Below, piece after piece: positions 1-9,369 of a stretch of DNA of 64,000 bases. Made by a program: the position numbers and the translations under genes. The notes under the pieces were generated by a model, which worked only from the letters and a program-made list of their open reading frames with translations, had not been told where the DNA came from and did no database searches. Numbering within the stretch: the first letter of the stretch is position 1; every line of letters starts with the position of its first letter. The DNA lies in the NCBI GenBank assembly GCA_009746045.1, contig RPFO01000138.1, positions 280,001 through 344,000 of the forward strand, in the 5' to 3' direction. The stretch is from Mesostigma viride (taxonomy: Eukaryota; Streptophyta; Mesostigmatophyceae; Mesostigmatales; Mesostigmataceae).

Positions 1-125
1 CGCACCACTAAATGCGCCGGAGCTGCCTCAGTGAGGGTTCGAACCCCTGACCTCCAAGGTGCACAGGTTTTAGTTAGAGCCCGAGACACCCTCACTGAGG
101 CAGCTCCGGCGCATTTAGTGGTGCG
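1..125. repeat. 38-bp perfect inverted repeat with a tRNA-like B box
   Basis: Bases 1-38 are the exact reverse complement of 88-125, leaving a 49-bp loop. The loop side contains GGTTCGAACCC near base 35, which matches the pol III B-box consensus. Read on the minus strand, TGCCTCAGTGAGG about 43 bases upstream resembles an A box. The usual tRNA spacing is nearer 33 bases, so this could be a degenerate tRNA-derived SINE or chance within a hairpin. The left arm starts at base 1, so the structure may extend outside the window. Confidence 0.6.
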
Positions 126-185
126 TGCTCAGCAGCCTAGGCGGATGTCTCGGGCTCTTCGTCCCCCTCCACGAGGCCAGGTTTT

Positions 186-393
186 AGTTACGTTAAATAG
201 TGCCGGAACCTTTTTGCCGCCTGAGGCAAATCGGGCCGGAACACTATTTTGCCCGGAATAACCACTTCCGAGCACCCAAGTTAATTCGGCCGAATTAACT
301 TGGGTGCTCGGAAGTGGTTATTCCGGGCAAAATAGTGTTCCGGCCCGATTTGCCTCAGGCGGCAAAAAGGTTCCGGCACTATTTAACGTAACT
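186..393. repeat. 208-bp perfect palindrome without spacer
   Basis: Bases 186-289 are the exact reverse complement of 290-393, so the two 104-base arms meet at TTAATTCGG/CCGAATTAA with no loop. Pairing stops at bases 185 and 394, where the GAG repeat begins. Because of this, the same protein-like stretch reads on both strands. It may be a fold-back element or a hairpin artefact of amplification or assembly. No gene is supported here. Confidence 0.95.
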
Positions 394-972
394 GAGGAGG
401 AGGAGGAGGAGGAGGAGGAGGAGGAGGAGGAGGAGGAGGAGGAGGAGGAGGAGGAGGAGGAGGAGGAGGAGGAGGAGGAGGAGGAGGGGAGGAGGAGGAG
501 CAGGAGCAGGAGGAGGAGGAGGAGGAGGAGGAGGAGGAGGAGGAGGAGGAGGAGGAGGAGGAGGAGGAGGAGGAGGAGGAGGAGGAGGAGGAGGAGGAGG
601 AGGAGGAGGAGGAGGAGGAGGAGGAGGAGGAGGAGGAGGAGGAGGAGGAGGAGGAGGAGGAGGAGGAGGAGGAGGAGGAGGAGGAGGAGGAGGAGGAGGA
701 GGAGGAGGAGGAGGAGGAGGAGGAGGAGGAGGAGGAGGAGGAGGAGGAGGAGGAGGAGGAGGAGGAGGAGGAGGAGGAGGAGGAGGAGGAGGAGGAGGAG
801 GAGGAGGAGGAGGAGGAGGAGGAGGAGGAGGAGGAGGAGGAGGAGGAGAGGAGGAGGAGGAGGAGGAGGAGGAGGAGGAGGAGGAGGAGGAGGAGGAGGA
901 GGAGGAGGAGGAGGAGGAGGAGGAGGAGGAGGAGGAGGAGGAGGAGGAGGAGGAGGAGGAGGAGGAGGAGGA
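394..972. repeat. (GAG)n trinucleotide microsatellite, followed by (GAA)n
   Basis: About 580 bases of nearly pure GAG/GGA repeat with rare interruptions near 486, 501 and 849, then a short GAA run at 978-1000. Long open frames of poly-Glu, poly-Arg, poly-Gly, poly-Pro, poly-Leu or poly-Ser exist on both strands only because the repeat has no stop codon. The repeat begins at the right end of the 208-bp palindrome. Confidence 0.97.
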
Positions 973-1000
973 TAAGGGAGAAGAAGAAGAAGAAGAAGAA

Positions 1001-1385
1001 GATGCATACATAAGACCCAAGAGATCAGTATTTGTGGACGACGAGGCAGGACCGTGTGGCAGGTGATGATGAAGTCTGAGGACGAGGCAGATGTGTGAGG
1101 GAGAGTTGGAAGTGTAACTGTTGCGAGCCCCCTTTCATTGCCAAAAACAAGCAAGGTTTCAGTAATCACGTGACGCGGAAGATCAAGCGAGCTGAGTACA
1201 AAATCTGTACGTTGAGTGCAAAATCTGTTTTATTTCATGTTTTATTTCAATAAAAAAACTGTTTTATTTCATAAAGCATTCTCAATAAAATCTGTTCTAT
1301 ATTTAATTGTTACATTTCTTTCCCAAGCCTTGCATATTTTATAAAATATTGTAACGGATGACAACCTTGAATTGCGTATGCTTAA
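1001..1385. other. AT-rich intergenic stretch
   Basis: No gene is visible. The stretch is AT-rich, with several near-repeats of TGTTTTATTTCA around 1226-1275. It separates the GAG repeat from the decayed coding cluster that follows. Confidence 0.5.
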
Positions 1386-1469
1386 TTGTTGCCGGCATAT
1401 ATTTGGTGCACCTTAGTACAGGGCGGCAAGGCGGCGCCTCGAGGATTGCATGAAGCAGCAAACAACATG

Positions 1470-2625
1470 CGCGACGAACGCAACGAGGAGCGCGACGATG
1501 TGGAAGCCATAGAGACGGAGGGCTTTGTGCCCTTGCACCCGAAGCGCAAACGAGGACCCGCAGTTTTGAAGACTTTTGACGCTGCACATTTCTATTTCAT
1601 GTGCATGGCGGACGCGATTTGGATCGATCGCGATGAGATCGGCAAGATCGAGGCTTTTCATGGGAAGAATGGGGGAAACTAGGGGTTGTCTATCGTAGAA
1701 GAAGGGGAGCTAAAGATGCACAAGCATGTTCACATGTTAAGAATGGATGTCCAATTAAGCCACGTCTATCCGGATGCCGTGAAAAAGAAACTGAAGGAGC
1801 TCCTTGGATGGGGAGAACCGCCGTTGATGAACGCGCAAGATATGACAAGGGTAGGCCGTCTATTATGGCGCGACAGGTGAAGCCAAGTCACAAGCTGAAC
1901 TACTCCGGCATGATCGCAGGTATTTGCTCAAGTCCGAGGAGCATGACGGATTTGAAATTTTGTACTGTCATGATATCGATGAGCAGGAGAAAGAGGAAGG
2001 CCGCCTGGAATATTTGTTGCATGGTGGGTCCCCCAGATTAAAGGGCCCAGATGCTGTCTCGCCGCTTATAATTACTTGCTAGACCATGTGGCAGTTTACT
2101 CAGTGGTTCAAGCGTGCACCACAACAGCATTATAGTTTGAGACCCAGCTTGATCAAGACACTAGCCCACATGTTTAAAACAGGACGTTATTCATTGGACT
2201 CCAGGTTCAGTTTGGCTGGCAACGGCCTTGACTATCCACGCGTGCAGGCCGCCTTTTTTGAGATCATGGTAGAACCTAGAATCAGCGAGCATTCCTTGTC
2301 AACAGTGGGACGCGGCCTTGAACGCGCCCTCTTCAATCCGCGAGAGCGGTACCGTTGAGTCCAGTGATGAGCTATAGATGCTGTATATTCCTAGATGCGC
2401 GTGCGGCCCAACACCAGGAGCGCGCTGCAGACACAGCCCCCTAAGGCGTCCACGGCCTATTTTGACATAGATGCCATCATTGAAGAGATACGCAAGCCAG
2501 CGCGTGAGGAGCCAGAATGGGCATATGACGAGCTCCTCACCAAAGTGCTGCGAGAACATGCGCAGATGACATGATTCATGTTATCTGATGAGGACTCAGA
2601 TGTAGACATTGCAGTTTATGATTAG
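1470..2625 (+). pseudogene. Decayed protein-coding region of unknown family
   Basis: I do not recognise this gene. Successive plus-strand open segments have ordinary, non-repetitive amino-acid composition. One frame runs from about 1470 to 1880 with a single in-frame TAG at 1680. The reading then shifts frame near 1900 and continues to 2358, with another in-frame TAG near 2082. A last segment at about 2425-2573 includes DIDAIIEEIRKPAREEPEWA. A short acidic segment containing DEDSDVD follows at 2580-2625. The order and constant strand suggest one former protein of roughly 350 residues broken by stops and frameshifts. Unrecognised introns or sequencing indels could explain some of the breaks. 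No catalytic motif was identified. It may be a mobile-element protein, since the neighbours are LINE copies. Confidence 0.4.
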
Positions 2626-2839
2626 TGATATTTATCATATAGTCACATATGTATTGAATGCTGCCTTGCACTGATATTTTTGCTATTTGTGACATTGAAA
2701 TTTTGAGAATTTCAGAACTGGGCTCGAGACAATCATGTACATAATTGTGCAAATCAGACTAAAAGTGGCTTTTGGTTCTCAATTCGATCTCAAACTCTCA
2801 GAGGGCGGGGCTGAGATTAATTAAGAGGTACCTTGAAAT

Positions 2840-3180
2840 TAAATTGTCCGTGGACTTTTCGTGATAGACTCGGCATGGACATGTGCTACACTAGACGTGA
2901 CGGGCTCACCCCCGGGCAGCCTCCTGGTTTGTCTGTAATATGGAGGCAGATGGTGCGCAAGGATAGATGGCAAGTAGTGATGAAGGAGACCACCCCCAAG
3001 CCTGTGGGGGCTCCGCGTGTGACCAAGTATGGCATTCATAGCGATTCGGGCCGCGGTGCCCACACCCCTGTAACTAGGACCTAGATAGCTTATACCATCC
3101 ATTCCATCCCATGTTCCCCTCCCACTGAGGACTTATGCTCACGTGACGCAGTCACGTGTCTATTAATTAATTAATTAATT
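2840..3180 (+). mobile_element. 5'-truncated LINE copy (3' end)
   Basis: A plus-strand frame from about 2905 to 3030 contains GLSVIWRQMVRKDRWQVVM. This aligns with the C-terminal end of the reverse transcriptase copy at about 8125-8190, which reads GLSVIWNKMMDKAKWAQVI. It is followed by a 3' UTR with CCATCC-type sequence and a (TTAA)n tail at about 3160-3180. This is the pattern expected of a 5'-truncated non-LTR retrotransposon insertion. Confidence 0.6.
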
Positions 3181-3183
3181 GAA

Positions 3184-3230
3184 ATTAAATAAGAGGCGTG
3201 CCTCTATCAAGATATATTTTCGGAGGCAAG
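3184..3230 (+). repeat. Left member of an inverted repeat pair around nested LINEs
   Basis: The sequence beginning ATTAAATAAGAGG and containing CTATCAAGATATATTTT is found in inverted orientation at 6564-6610 with about 85% identity. A partial third copy starts near 3357. The pair brackets about 3.3 kb of LINE fragments. It could be the terminal repeats of an older element or two opposed insertions of one repeat. Confidence 0.6.
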
Positions 3231-3494
3231 TTTCTATTAATTGCATGGCGTCAATTTGTATTATTGTACAACAACATGCATGTCAGGGGTGACGTCGGAA
3301 AGTACTGAAGTCGCGGTAGTGTCGCGGAGACGTTTCCAGAATCTACTAGATGGCGAAATTAAATAAGAGGTATAGTATACCTCAAGAGATATCGGTGATT
3401 TGAATGGTATAGTGCATTCGGGTGGTACTGCACGACGGTATTAATTGGTTGGACGGAGTTCCCGGTCTGGCAAGCAAATTTTGCATCTGACGTA

Positions 3495-5540
3495 ACTTCA
3501 GAAAATTAATTAACTAATTAAACTCGTGCTGGCCGGTTGGGGAGTCACGGAGCACCAAAGTGCTTTTACATAATCCCTGTATGTGCACAACCTACAGGAA
3601 GAAAGGGCAGAGACCCCTTCAGTCTCCAGGCCAGAGGCATACCACAGCTGCAATCGGACACCGTAGACAATCGATCCGGCAAATTCTGTGGGTGCAATAC
3701 GACCCAAATGTGAGCATATCATAGTGCTCAAGGAGCGTGGGCATGATCGTGATCTGATCATAGCTAGCCAGGACGTTGCATGGCTGTACAAGGGCTAAGC
3801 TAAGGCTAGTAGGGCTGGTTGTGTACTGTGTGTTAGCGGTGCACGTGAGTATAGGTATGGTGGCACAGCGTGGCCGGCAAACATTCTAAGCATGGCAGCC
3901 TGCCATGGCGGCAGTGACTACCAATGGATACAAGCTAGGGCTATTATACAAGCTATTCTAGCCCGTAGGAGGCGTCCACATCTTGTGGTTGATCATCAGG
4001 TCCCCGCCCCTCCCGCAGTACACCTTAATTGGGCTTCTGGGGGTCCTGCTTGTGTCGGAGGTATATATTCCGGCCACATGTCGCGTCGCTGCCATGCTGC
4101 TGAGCGGGGGTCAGGTCGTCGTCCAGCGTCCTGGTGAGGTTGTGCAACCTCTTGCGACGAGAAAGGAACCGCTGCTTGTCCTCGGGGGAGCCGGGGGAAG
4201 GTGAGCAGGACTGGTGGGGAAGCCGCCTAGCTTGTCCCGTGAGTGGGGAAGGTGGCCGGGTGGCACCCACGCAGTTCTACCTCACCGACCAGGCCCATAT
4301 ATGAGGGTAAGGAGCTGGTCCTTGAGCTCGTCGGCAAGGGCACTGGTTGCCGTCTCACCACCTGGCCTGCTTATGGGGAAAGCGACGCAGCGCCACCGGC
4401 CCGGCAGTCGCCGGCGGCGAGCGCGGTCGGTGGCCTCCGTTGTTGTGCCTGGCGAAGGTCTTCAAGCTCGATCCTGGAGTTTCGTAGCGATGGCGTCAGT
4501 GGTTGAGGCGGTCGCTATCCGCAGCAGGTCCGCATAGGAGAGCGGCGGGAGGTCGCCAGCATCCTGCCGGGGAGGCTGGGATGCGATGGTGGTCGTCTGC
4601 TCCGCTAATAATGTATCTTTGGGACCTGTGTGGCCATGCAGGGCCTCGGTGTGGGCGGTGATGGCGTCAAGCTTCTTCATGAGCACGCCGCACTAATTGC
4701 CCTCCACCTGGTTGAGGCGAGAGACATGCAAGTGCAGCATGCGTGTCGGATGCCTGCGCTGCAGTGTGCAGCGCCGTGAACTGAGGTTGGAGCTTGTGGA
4801 CTAGGCTTGGTTTCCACATTGCATGGAGACCCGGGCCTCCACCGGCCGTGTTGAGCGTACGCGTCGTGTTCAGCGAGGTCAGCCTCTCGGCCAACGGCCA
4901 GGTCACGTGCTCCTCCATGGCGCTGCTCGGATGTCATCCTTGCAGAGGGAGTTCGAGTCGATGTGGCTGCCGGCTGCGCAGGCCGGGTGCGGAGCTGAGC
5001 GATGATGGCGGCTTCAGTGAGCTGGAAGCTGCCATGGCTGCACGGGATGGCGAGGCGCACTGGTCGTGCACGTCGTTGTGGATGGCCCACAAAAATAAGT
5101 GGGACCGCCTTGCCTAATGATCGAGCTTGCCAGTTCCTGTGCTACTAAGAACTTGACTATTTCGCCGCATTCTTCCTTCGTCAGGGCCAGCCAGGCGCTG
5201 AGGGAGGATGTGGCTCCATTTGCGATCGTGGCAGGTTTTCTTGGGCTCTGGTGAGGCGCTTGGCGATGGGTTTGCGGGCCCAGTCGACTGGGCAAGGACG
5301 ATGGCGAGTGGGTTGGGCTGGGAACCGGAAAGCTCCTTTTCCAAACCTCGTTTTGCTTTTGGAGTACGTCGTCATAGCTGCTTGTCACGTGCGTAACTTT
5401 TTCGATACCATGCGTGTCAGTCGTAACCGATTATATACAAGCGAGTGCGTAGATCTTTAAAAAGGTGCATCGAATGCAAGTGGTCTTACCGAATTTGGGG
5501 CTCAGACGCAAAAGATCTGAACTCCGCCGTCAGCCATTTT
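3495..5540 (-). mobile_element. ORF1-type LINE copy, decayed
   Basis: The 3' end lies at the left: a TTAATTAACTAATTAA tail at about 3506-3521, then the inverse of the CCCAACGGAG-type end motif at about 3535-3550. The 5' end lies near 5535, where GACGGCGGAGTTCAGATCTT matches the 5' end of the copies at 34.43 kb. Minus-strand frames carry SASPEPKK at about 5250, LSYADLLRIATASTTDAIAT at about 4475-4535 and TLDDDLTPAQQ near 4110. The same blocks occur in the same order in the copies at 33-35 kb and 48 kb. The last block resembles the C-terminal region of LINE ORF1 nucleic-acid-binding proteins. Frameshifts and stops break the frame throughout. No reverse transcriptase lies between its two ends. 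Confidence 0.65.
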
Positions 5541-5855
5541 CTGGGTAAACATCATTTGGATTCAGAAAAGGGCTTGGGTACACGACGCGGCGCGACGTTG
5601 TAAAATGGCTCGCAGAAAAGGAACCTAGGCGACTATTCATTGGCGCCGCGTCGGTCGTGACGTTGTTAATTGCTCCGTTGGATCTGCATCTACGGCGTTT
5701 GTGGGTTGTTTCGAAACCCGGTCGATGAGATTTTACGGAGAAGTCGGGTATATTTAAGTGATCCTTTTTTGACACATCGATGAAAATGTAAAAGTCTGAA
5801 TGAATTGAAACGGCCTGACATGTTGACGTACAATTAATTAATTAATTAATTAGGA

Positions 5856-6196
5856 ATGATAACTCCGTTGTCACCAACTACGTTCAGATGTTGCTGGACG
5901 ACCTAGTGGTCCCAGCCCAGTTTGAGCACCGCATCCACTCTCTCTCCCGTCTTTGGACTGCCATGCAGGACAAGACGCGGTGGAAGACGATTGTCAAGGC
6001 GCACACGCCCGACCCTGTGGGCAAGCCACCTCCCCCCAAGCGGAGGAGGCGTTTTGATGAGTAGTGTAGTTAGACTTTTCTAGTAGATAGAGTTAGGATA
6101 GTTCGATCACGCGGCTTCCTCCACCCCATACATCATGGAATATGTGCAGCCTACATGACCCCCCAACGGAGGCATGTTATAATTTAATTATATTTA
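5856..6196 (+). mobile_element. 5'-truncated LINE copy (C-terminal coding end and 3' UTR)
   Basis: A plus-strand frame from about 5862 to 6063 encodes a clean C-terminal segment including YVQMLLDDLVVPAQFEHRI, then LWTAMQDKTRWKTIV, and ends with KRRRRFDE before TAG. It aligns with the C-terminal end of the reverse transcriptase copy ending near 8270. A 3' UTR with CTACATGACCCCCCAACGGAGGCATG follows at about 6150-6175. A tiny opposed LINE 3' end (TTAATTAA tail plus AACTCCGTTG) abuts it at 5831-5870. Confidence 0.6.
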
Positions 6197-6612
6197 TATT
6201 CCGTTGGGAGTATATGTAGCACATAGCCCAGAAGAAGGGGCATATGGCCTATCATACATTCTAAGCTACTTCCTGCAAGGGTGGGAATGTACACGACCCT
6301 TGCTCTAGGTGCACCAGGGCACTTGCAGCCCCATGAGCTTTAAGCTATGCCCAGCTAAGGGGGAGCCTGTCATGAGGGGGAAGATCAGCATATAGCTATA
6401 CAAAATCTAGGGCATGGCGTCTCAGCAGAGAGTTACTCCCTGCATGGGCACGGCATAATTAAATAAAAGCTAGGCAGCATCTGGAGGGTGGTTCATCATA
6501 GGCACACTGATGTACATGACTAAAAAAAACGACGTACAATACTACTACAAACAACAATAGATACTCGCCTCCAAAAATATATCTTGATAGAGCCATGCCT
6601 CGTATTTAATTG
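6197..6612 (-). mobile_element. 5'-truncated LINE copy, 3' UTR only
   Basis: It begins with TCCGTTGGGAGTATATGTAG, the inverse of the family 3' end. It then matches the region 32390-32730 over more than 300 bases, including GGGGCATATGGC, CTGCAAGGGTGGGAATGTA and CTCAGCAGAGAG. No coding sequence remains. Its right end includes the inverted repeat partner (6564-6610) of the sequence at 3184-3230. Confidence 0.6.
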
Positions 6613-6839
6613 CCCAAATCTGAGATTCCGCGGAACACAGAAAGTAAGAAAGCCCAGAAGCTACCAGCAAGGAATCGAACATTGGACCTTTGGCATGATT
6701 TTGCGGCCGCTGTGTGAGTCTCCTGATCCGAAGGCATCTCACTTAACGTTTCGAAACAGCCCAACTGCGAAAAACCTCTTTACCGGAGAGGGGTGCCAAT
6801 ATGTCCGATATTGCTGAATACTAGAAGATGACTCACCGC

Positions 6840-8290
6840 TAGACCTAAGTGCGCATCCAAAGTGTACCCTCAAGCTTCTCATGCGGCTCATCCTGAACCG
6901 CCTGCGCACGGCCCGCATGGACGGCCACCTCAGCGAGACTCAGCGCGGCTTCCGTCCAGGTCGCAACACAGTACAGACGCTCTTCGCTACTCGCCGCCTT
7001 GTGGAAGAACTGCAACGCCTTCAGCCTGGTGACGGTCCCCTCTGCACCTTGTGCTGGTGGACTTCAGCAAAGCCTTCGATTCGCCGGTTTTCTGGCCTGC
7101 GCTGTGGGACATCCTCGCTCTACCCAGGATTCCCTGCCCCCTTTTTGCTGTCATCCGCAACCTGTATGAAGGGTCCACCACTTCGGTGCGCACTTCCTAC
7201 GGGACCATGCCACGGCCATGCCCTTTACAGAAGGGGGTGTGGCAGGGCTGCGTGCTATCGCCCCGCTACCTGTTCATTATTGTGGTCCAATACGTAATGA
7301 TTCAGGCGCGCAAGCGGTTTGCCCGCATTGTGGGTAGGGAACCAGGGGTGCAGGTCGCCAACCGTTTCTGGCATGGCGGGGCGGACACGGAGATCCGGCT
7401 GGCATAGATCGTCTATGCACACGTCGACACCACCCTCTTCGAGGGCACTGAGCATGTGCAGACGTGGCTTGACTGCCTGGCAATCGAGGCCCGTGCAGTG
7501 GGGCTTGAAGTCAGCAAGAAGACAGAGGCTCTGGCGATTGGGCTCACTCAGCCACCGCCCGACCTCTTTCTCCTTGACGGATCTCGAGTCCTGTATAGGG
7601 ACCGCGTCACTTTGCTGCATGGGCAGCCTCCTCCGGCCCCAGCTGCGCGGCCGATGTGGACCACCGTATCTCCCTCGCCTGGCATGCTTTACGCCGATAC
7701 CGGGCCCTGTGGCGCAAGCCCCTGGGCAAGATAGAGAAACAGGACCTGTTTAAGGTCCTAGTCCTCCCTGTTCTTACGTACGGGGCCGATACGTGGACCC
7801 TCACCGCCGACCTGGCCAGAAAGCTAGACGGCGCGGTCACCAACATGCTGCAATCCATTTTCCGTGTAGGCTACGCTGCCCATGTTCGCAATGAGGACCT
7901 GTATCTCGGCATGCCATATATCACAAGCACCATAAAGCAGCGGCCGGCCTGCAGTTAGTTGGGCACTTAGCTTGCACCAATCAGGTAGACACCTCACGTC
8001 ATGCCCCCCCCGCGGGGCTGCGCCCCGCTCAGCCTGGCCGGCACCTCCTTACGTGGGCCGAGCCCCGCCATGCTCGACGCCGCAAGGCCCGCACCTTCAA
8101 AGAACAGCTAGTAGAGGATATGGGGGGCCTAGGCCTCTCCGTGATTTGGAACAAGATGATGGACAAGGCCAAGTGGGCCCAGGTCATATGTAGAGGACAA
8201 CGAACCCCCCCCCCGTGGGGAAGCGCCCGCGTTTGCAAACACGCGGGAAGCACGCCAGACAGGTCCCATAGGGTAGAGAGCTTAGACTAG
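6840..8290 (+). pseudogene. Dead reverse transcriptase of a non-LTR (LINE) retrotransposon
   Basis: Plus-strand segments carry reverse transcriptase blocks in order: GFRPGRNTVQTLFATRRLVE (about 6950-7010), VLVDFSKAFDS (7054-7085), GVWQGCVLSPR (about 7238-7270), VYAHVDTTLF (about 7411-7440) and VLTYGADTWTL (about 7772-7802). This order is typical of LINE ORF2. There is a frame change near 7050, an in-frame TAG at 7405 and another frame change near 7650. The catalytic YADD box reads YAHVD, so the enzyme cannot be active. The thumb and C-terminal region continues to about 8270, with GLSVIWNKMMDKAKWAQVI. No endonuclease domain is visible upstream, so the copy is 5'-truncated or rearranged. Confidence 0.9.
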
Positions 8291-8425
8291 AGTTGGCTTG
8301 ATGTTGTAGATAGATTAGACCGGTAGGATTGTGTGTCCCCATCCATCCATCGGGGTTAATGCTCCGTGACTCCCCAACGGGAGCACGAGTCTAATTAATT
8401 AACTAATTAATTAATTAATTAAGCA
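8291..8425 (+). repeat. LINE 3' UTR and (TTAA)n tail
   Basis: This follows the dead reverse transcriptase. It contains CCATCCATCCATCGGGG, then GTGACTCCCCAACGGGAGCA and TTAATTAACTAATTAATTAA. The same end motif and tail occur, in either orientation, at the edges of most LINE copies in this window. They therefore define the 3' terminus of the family. Confidence 0.65.
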
Positions 8426-8629
8426 AGTGCGCAGGAGTACTACGCACGGACCTACGCGATATTCTAGTATTGCCGAAGTAGGCAGGTTGACCACAGCTGG
8501 AATCTGGTTGTAGTGTGACATACAAACATAGAGGACGTAGCCGAAACTAAGTGATGTAAACCAATCTTACATTGTCGTCAGAAAGCAACAAACGTGAAAA
8601 TGCTAGCTGCCCAAATCTGTTACGCGTTA

Positions 8630-8790
8630 ATTAATTAAGAAAAGAAAAGTAAGACACACTAATCTTACTCTAATATTATCTTATCTTTAGTTAGTTTTTT
8701 GCAGCTCCGCTCACCCCCACCCACCAGCTGTGGAATACGTGCTACATGATTTCCCAACTGAGTCATGCTATATTTTTAAATCCTGAATGA
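8630..8790 (+). mobile_element. LINE 3' UTR fragment
   Basis: Contains CACCCCCACCCACCAGCTGT, GGAATACGTGCTACATGAT and TTCCCAACTGAGTCATG, close to the 3' ends at 6130-6175 and 40715-40765. No coding sequence is left. Confidence 0.45.
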
Positions 8791-8895
8791 CTCGACGAAC
8801 GCGGGTATAAGATAACAGCAGGCTCGAGCTACCATGGTCCGGATTCTTCCAGATTTAATCTGGCCTGGGCCGCTGTCTCTTTGATATTAAGTGAG
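8785..8895 (+). repeat. Dispersed short repeat (GGTCCGGATTCT family), copy 1
   Basis: The core is GAGCTACCATGGTCCGGATT, followed by a CTGGCCTGSGC-like block and TGTCTCTTTGATATTA. Other copies lie at 9002-9135, 9308-9367, 22453-22585, 41412-41470 and 57244-57302 (plus), and about 32100-32255 (minus). The length of about 60-130 bp, both orientations and lack of coding suggest a SINE or MITE-like family. Confidence 0.6.
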
Positions 8896-9001
8896 ACAAC
8901 TATTCCTGGACGCATGGACCTCAGGACCGTCTAGGTCTCGATGAACGTATAGCCAACCATAATTTCTAATATCAACCATAATGTCTAATGTCCACGGCTA
9001 C

Positions 9002-9135
9002 ACATATCCACCTCCATTCATTACCATCATCCTGAACAACTCGACAACCGCGGATAAGACAAGCGCAGGCTCCAGATACCATCGTCCCGATTCTTCCAGA
9101 TTTCTGGCCTGCGCTGGTTGTCTCTTTGATATTAA
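9002..9135 (+). repeat. Dispersed short repeat, copy 2
   Basis: The longest clear copy of the family. It starts with CATATCCACCTCCATTCATT, includes AACAACTCGACAACCGCGGA and ends with TGGCCTGCGCTGGTTGTCTC plus TTTGATATTA. A shorter third copy, retaining the ATTTCTGGCCTGCGCTGGTT part, lies at 9308-9367. Confidence 0.6.
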
Positions 9136-9369
9136 AACTCAGGAATGCCTGGCCCTTTTCACCAGGAAAACGATTGATTTAAATTGTCACAACCGCTTGC
9201 GGTGCCATGATGGGTAGCGAGCGGGTGGATGCCTGCCGGGACCTGGTTGTCAATGCATTGCCAGCCTCACGACTGTATCCTATTCCATTAGAACGTATTC
9301 CGTGCTGCATGCCCACCTCCATACGTACTCTCCCGATTTCTGGCCTGCGCTGGTTGTCTCCTTGGTACT

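Noticed and set aside
304-1169. Long open frames of poly-Glu, poly-Arg, poly-Gly, poly-Leu or poly-Pro on both strands
   Set aside because: They are created by the GAG repeat, which has no stop codon in any frame. No flanking coding sequence supports them.
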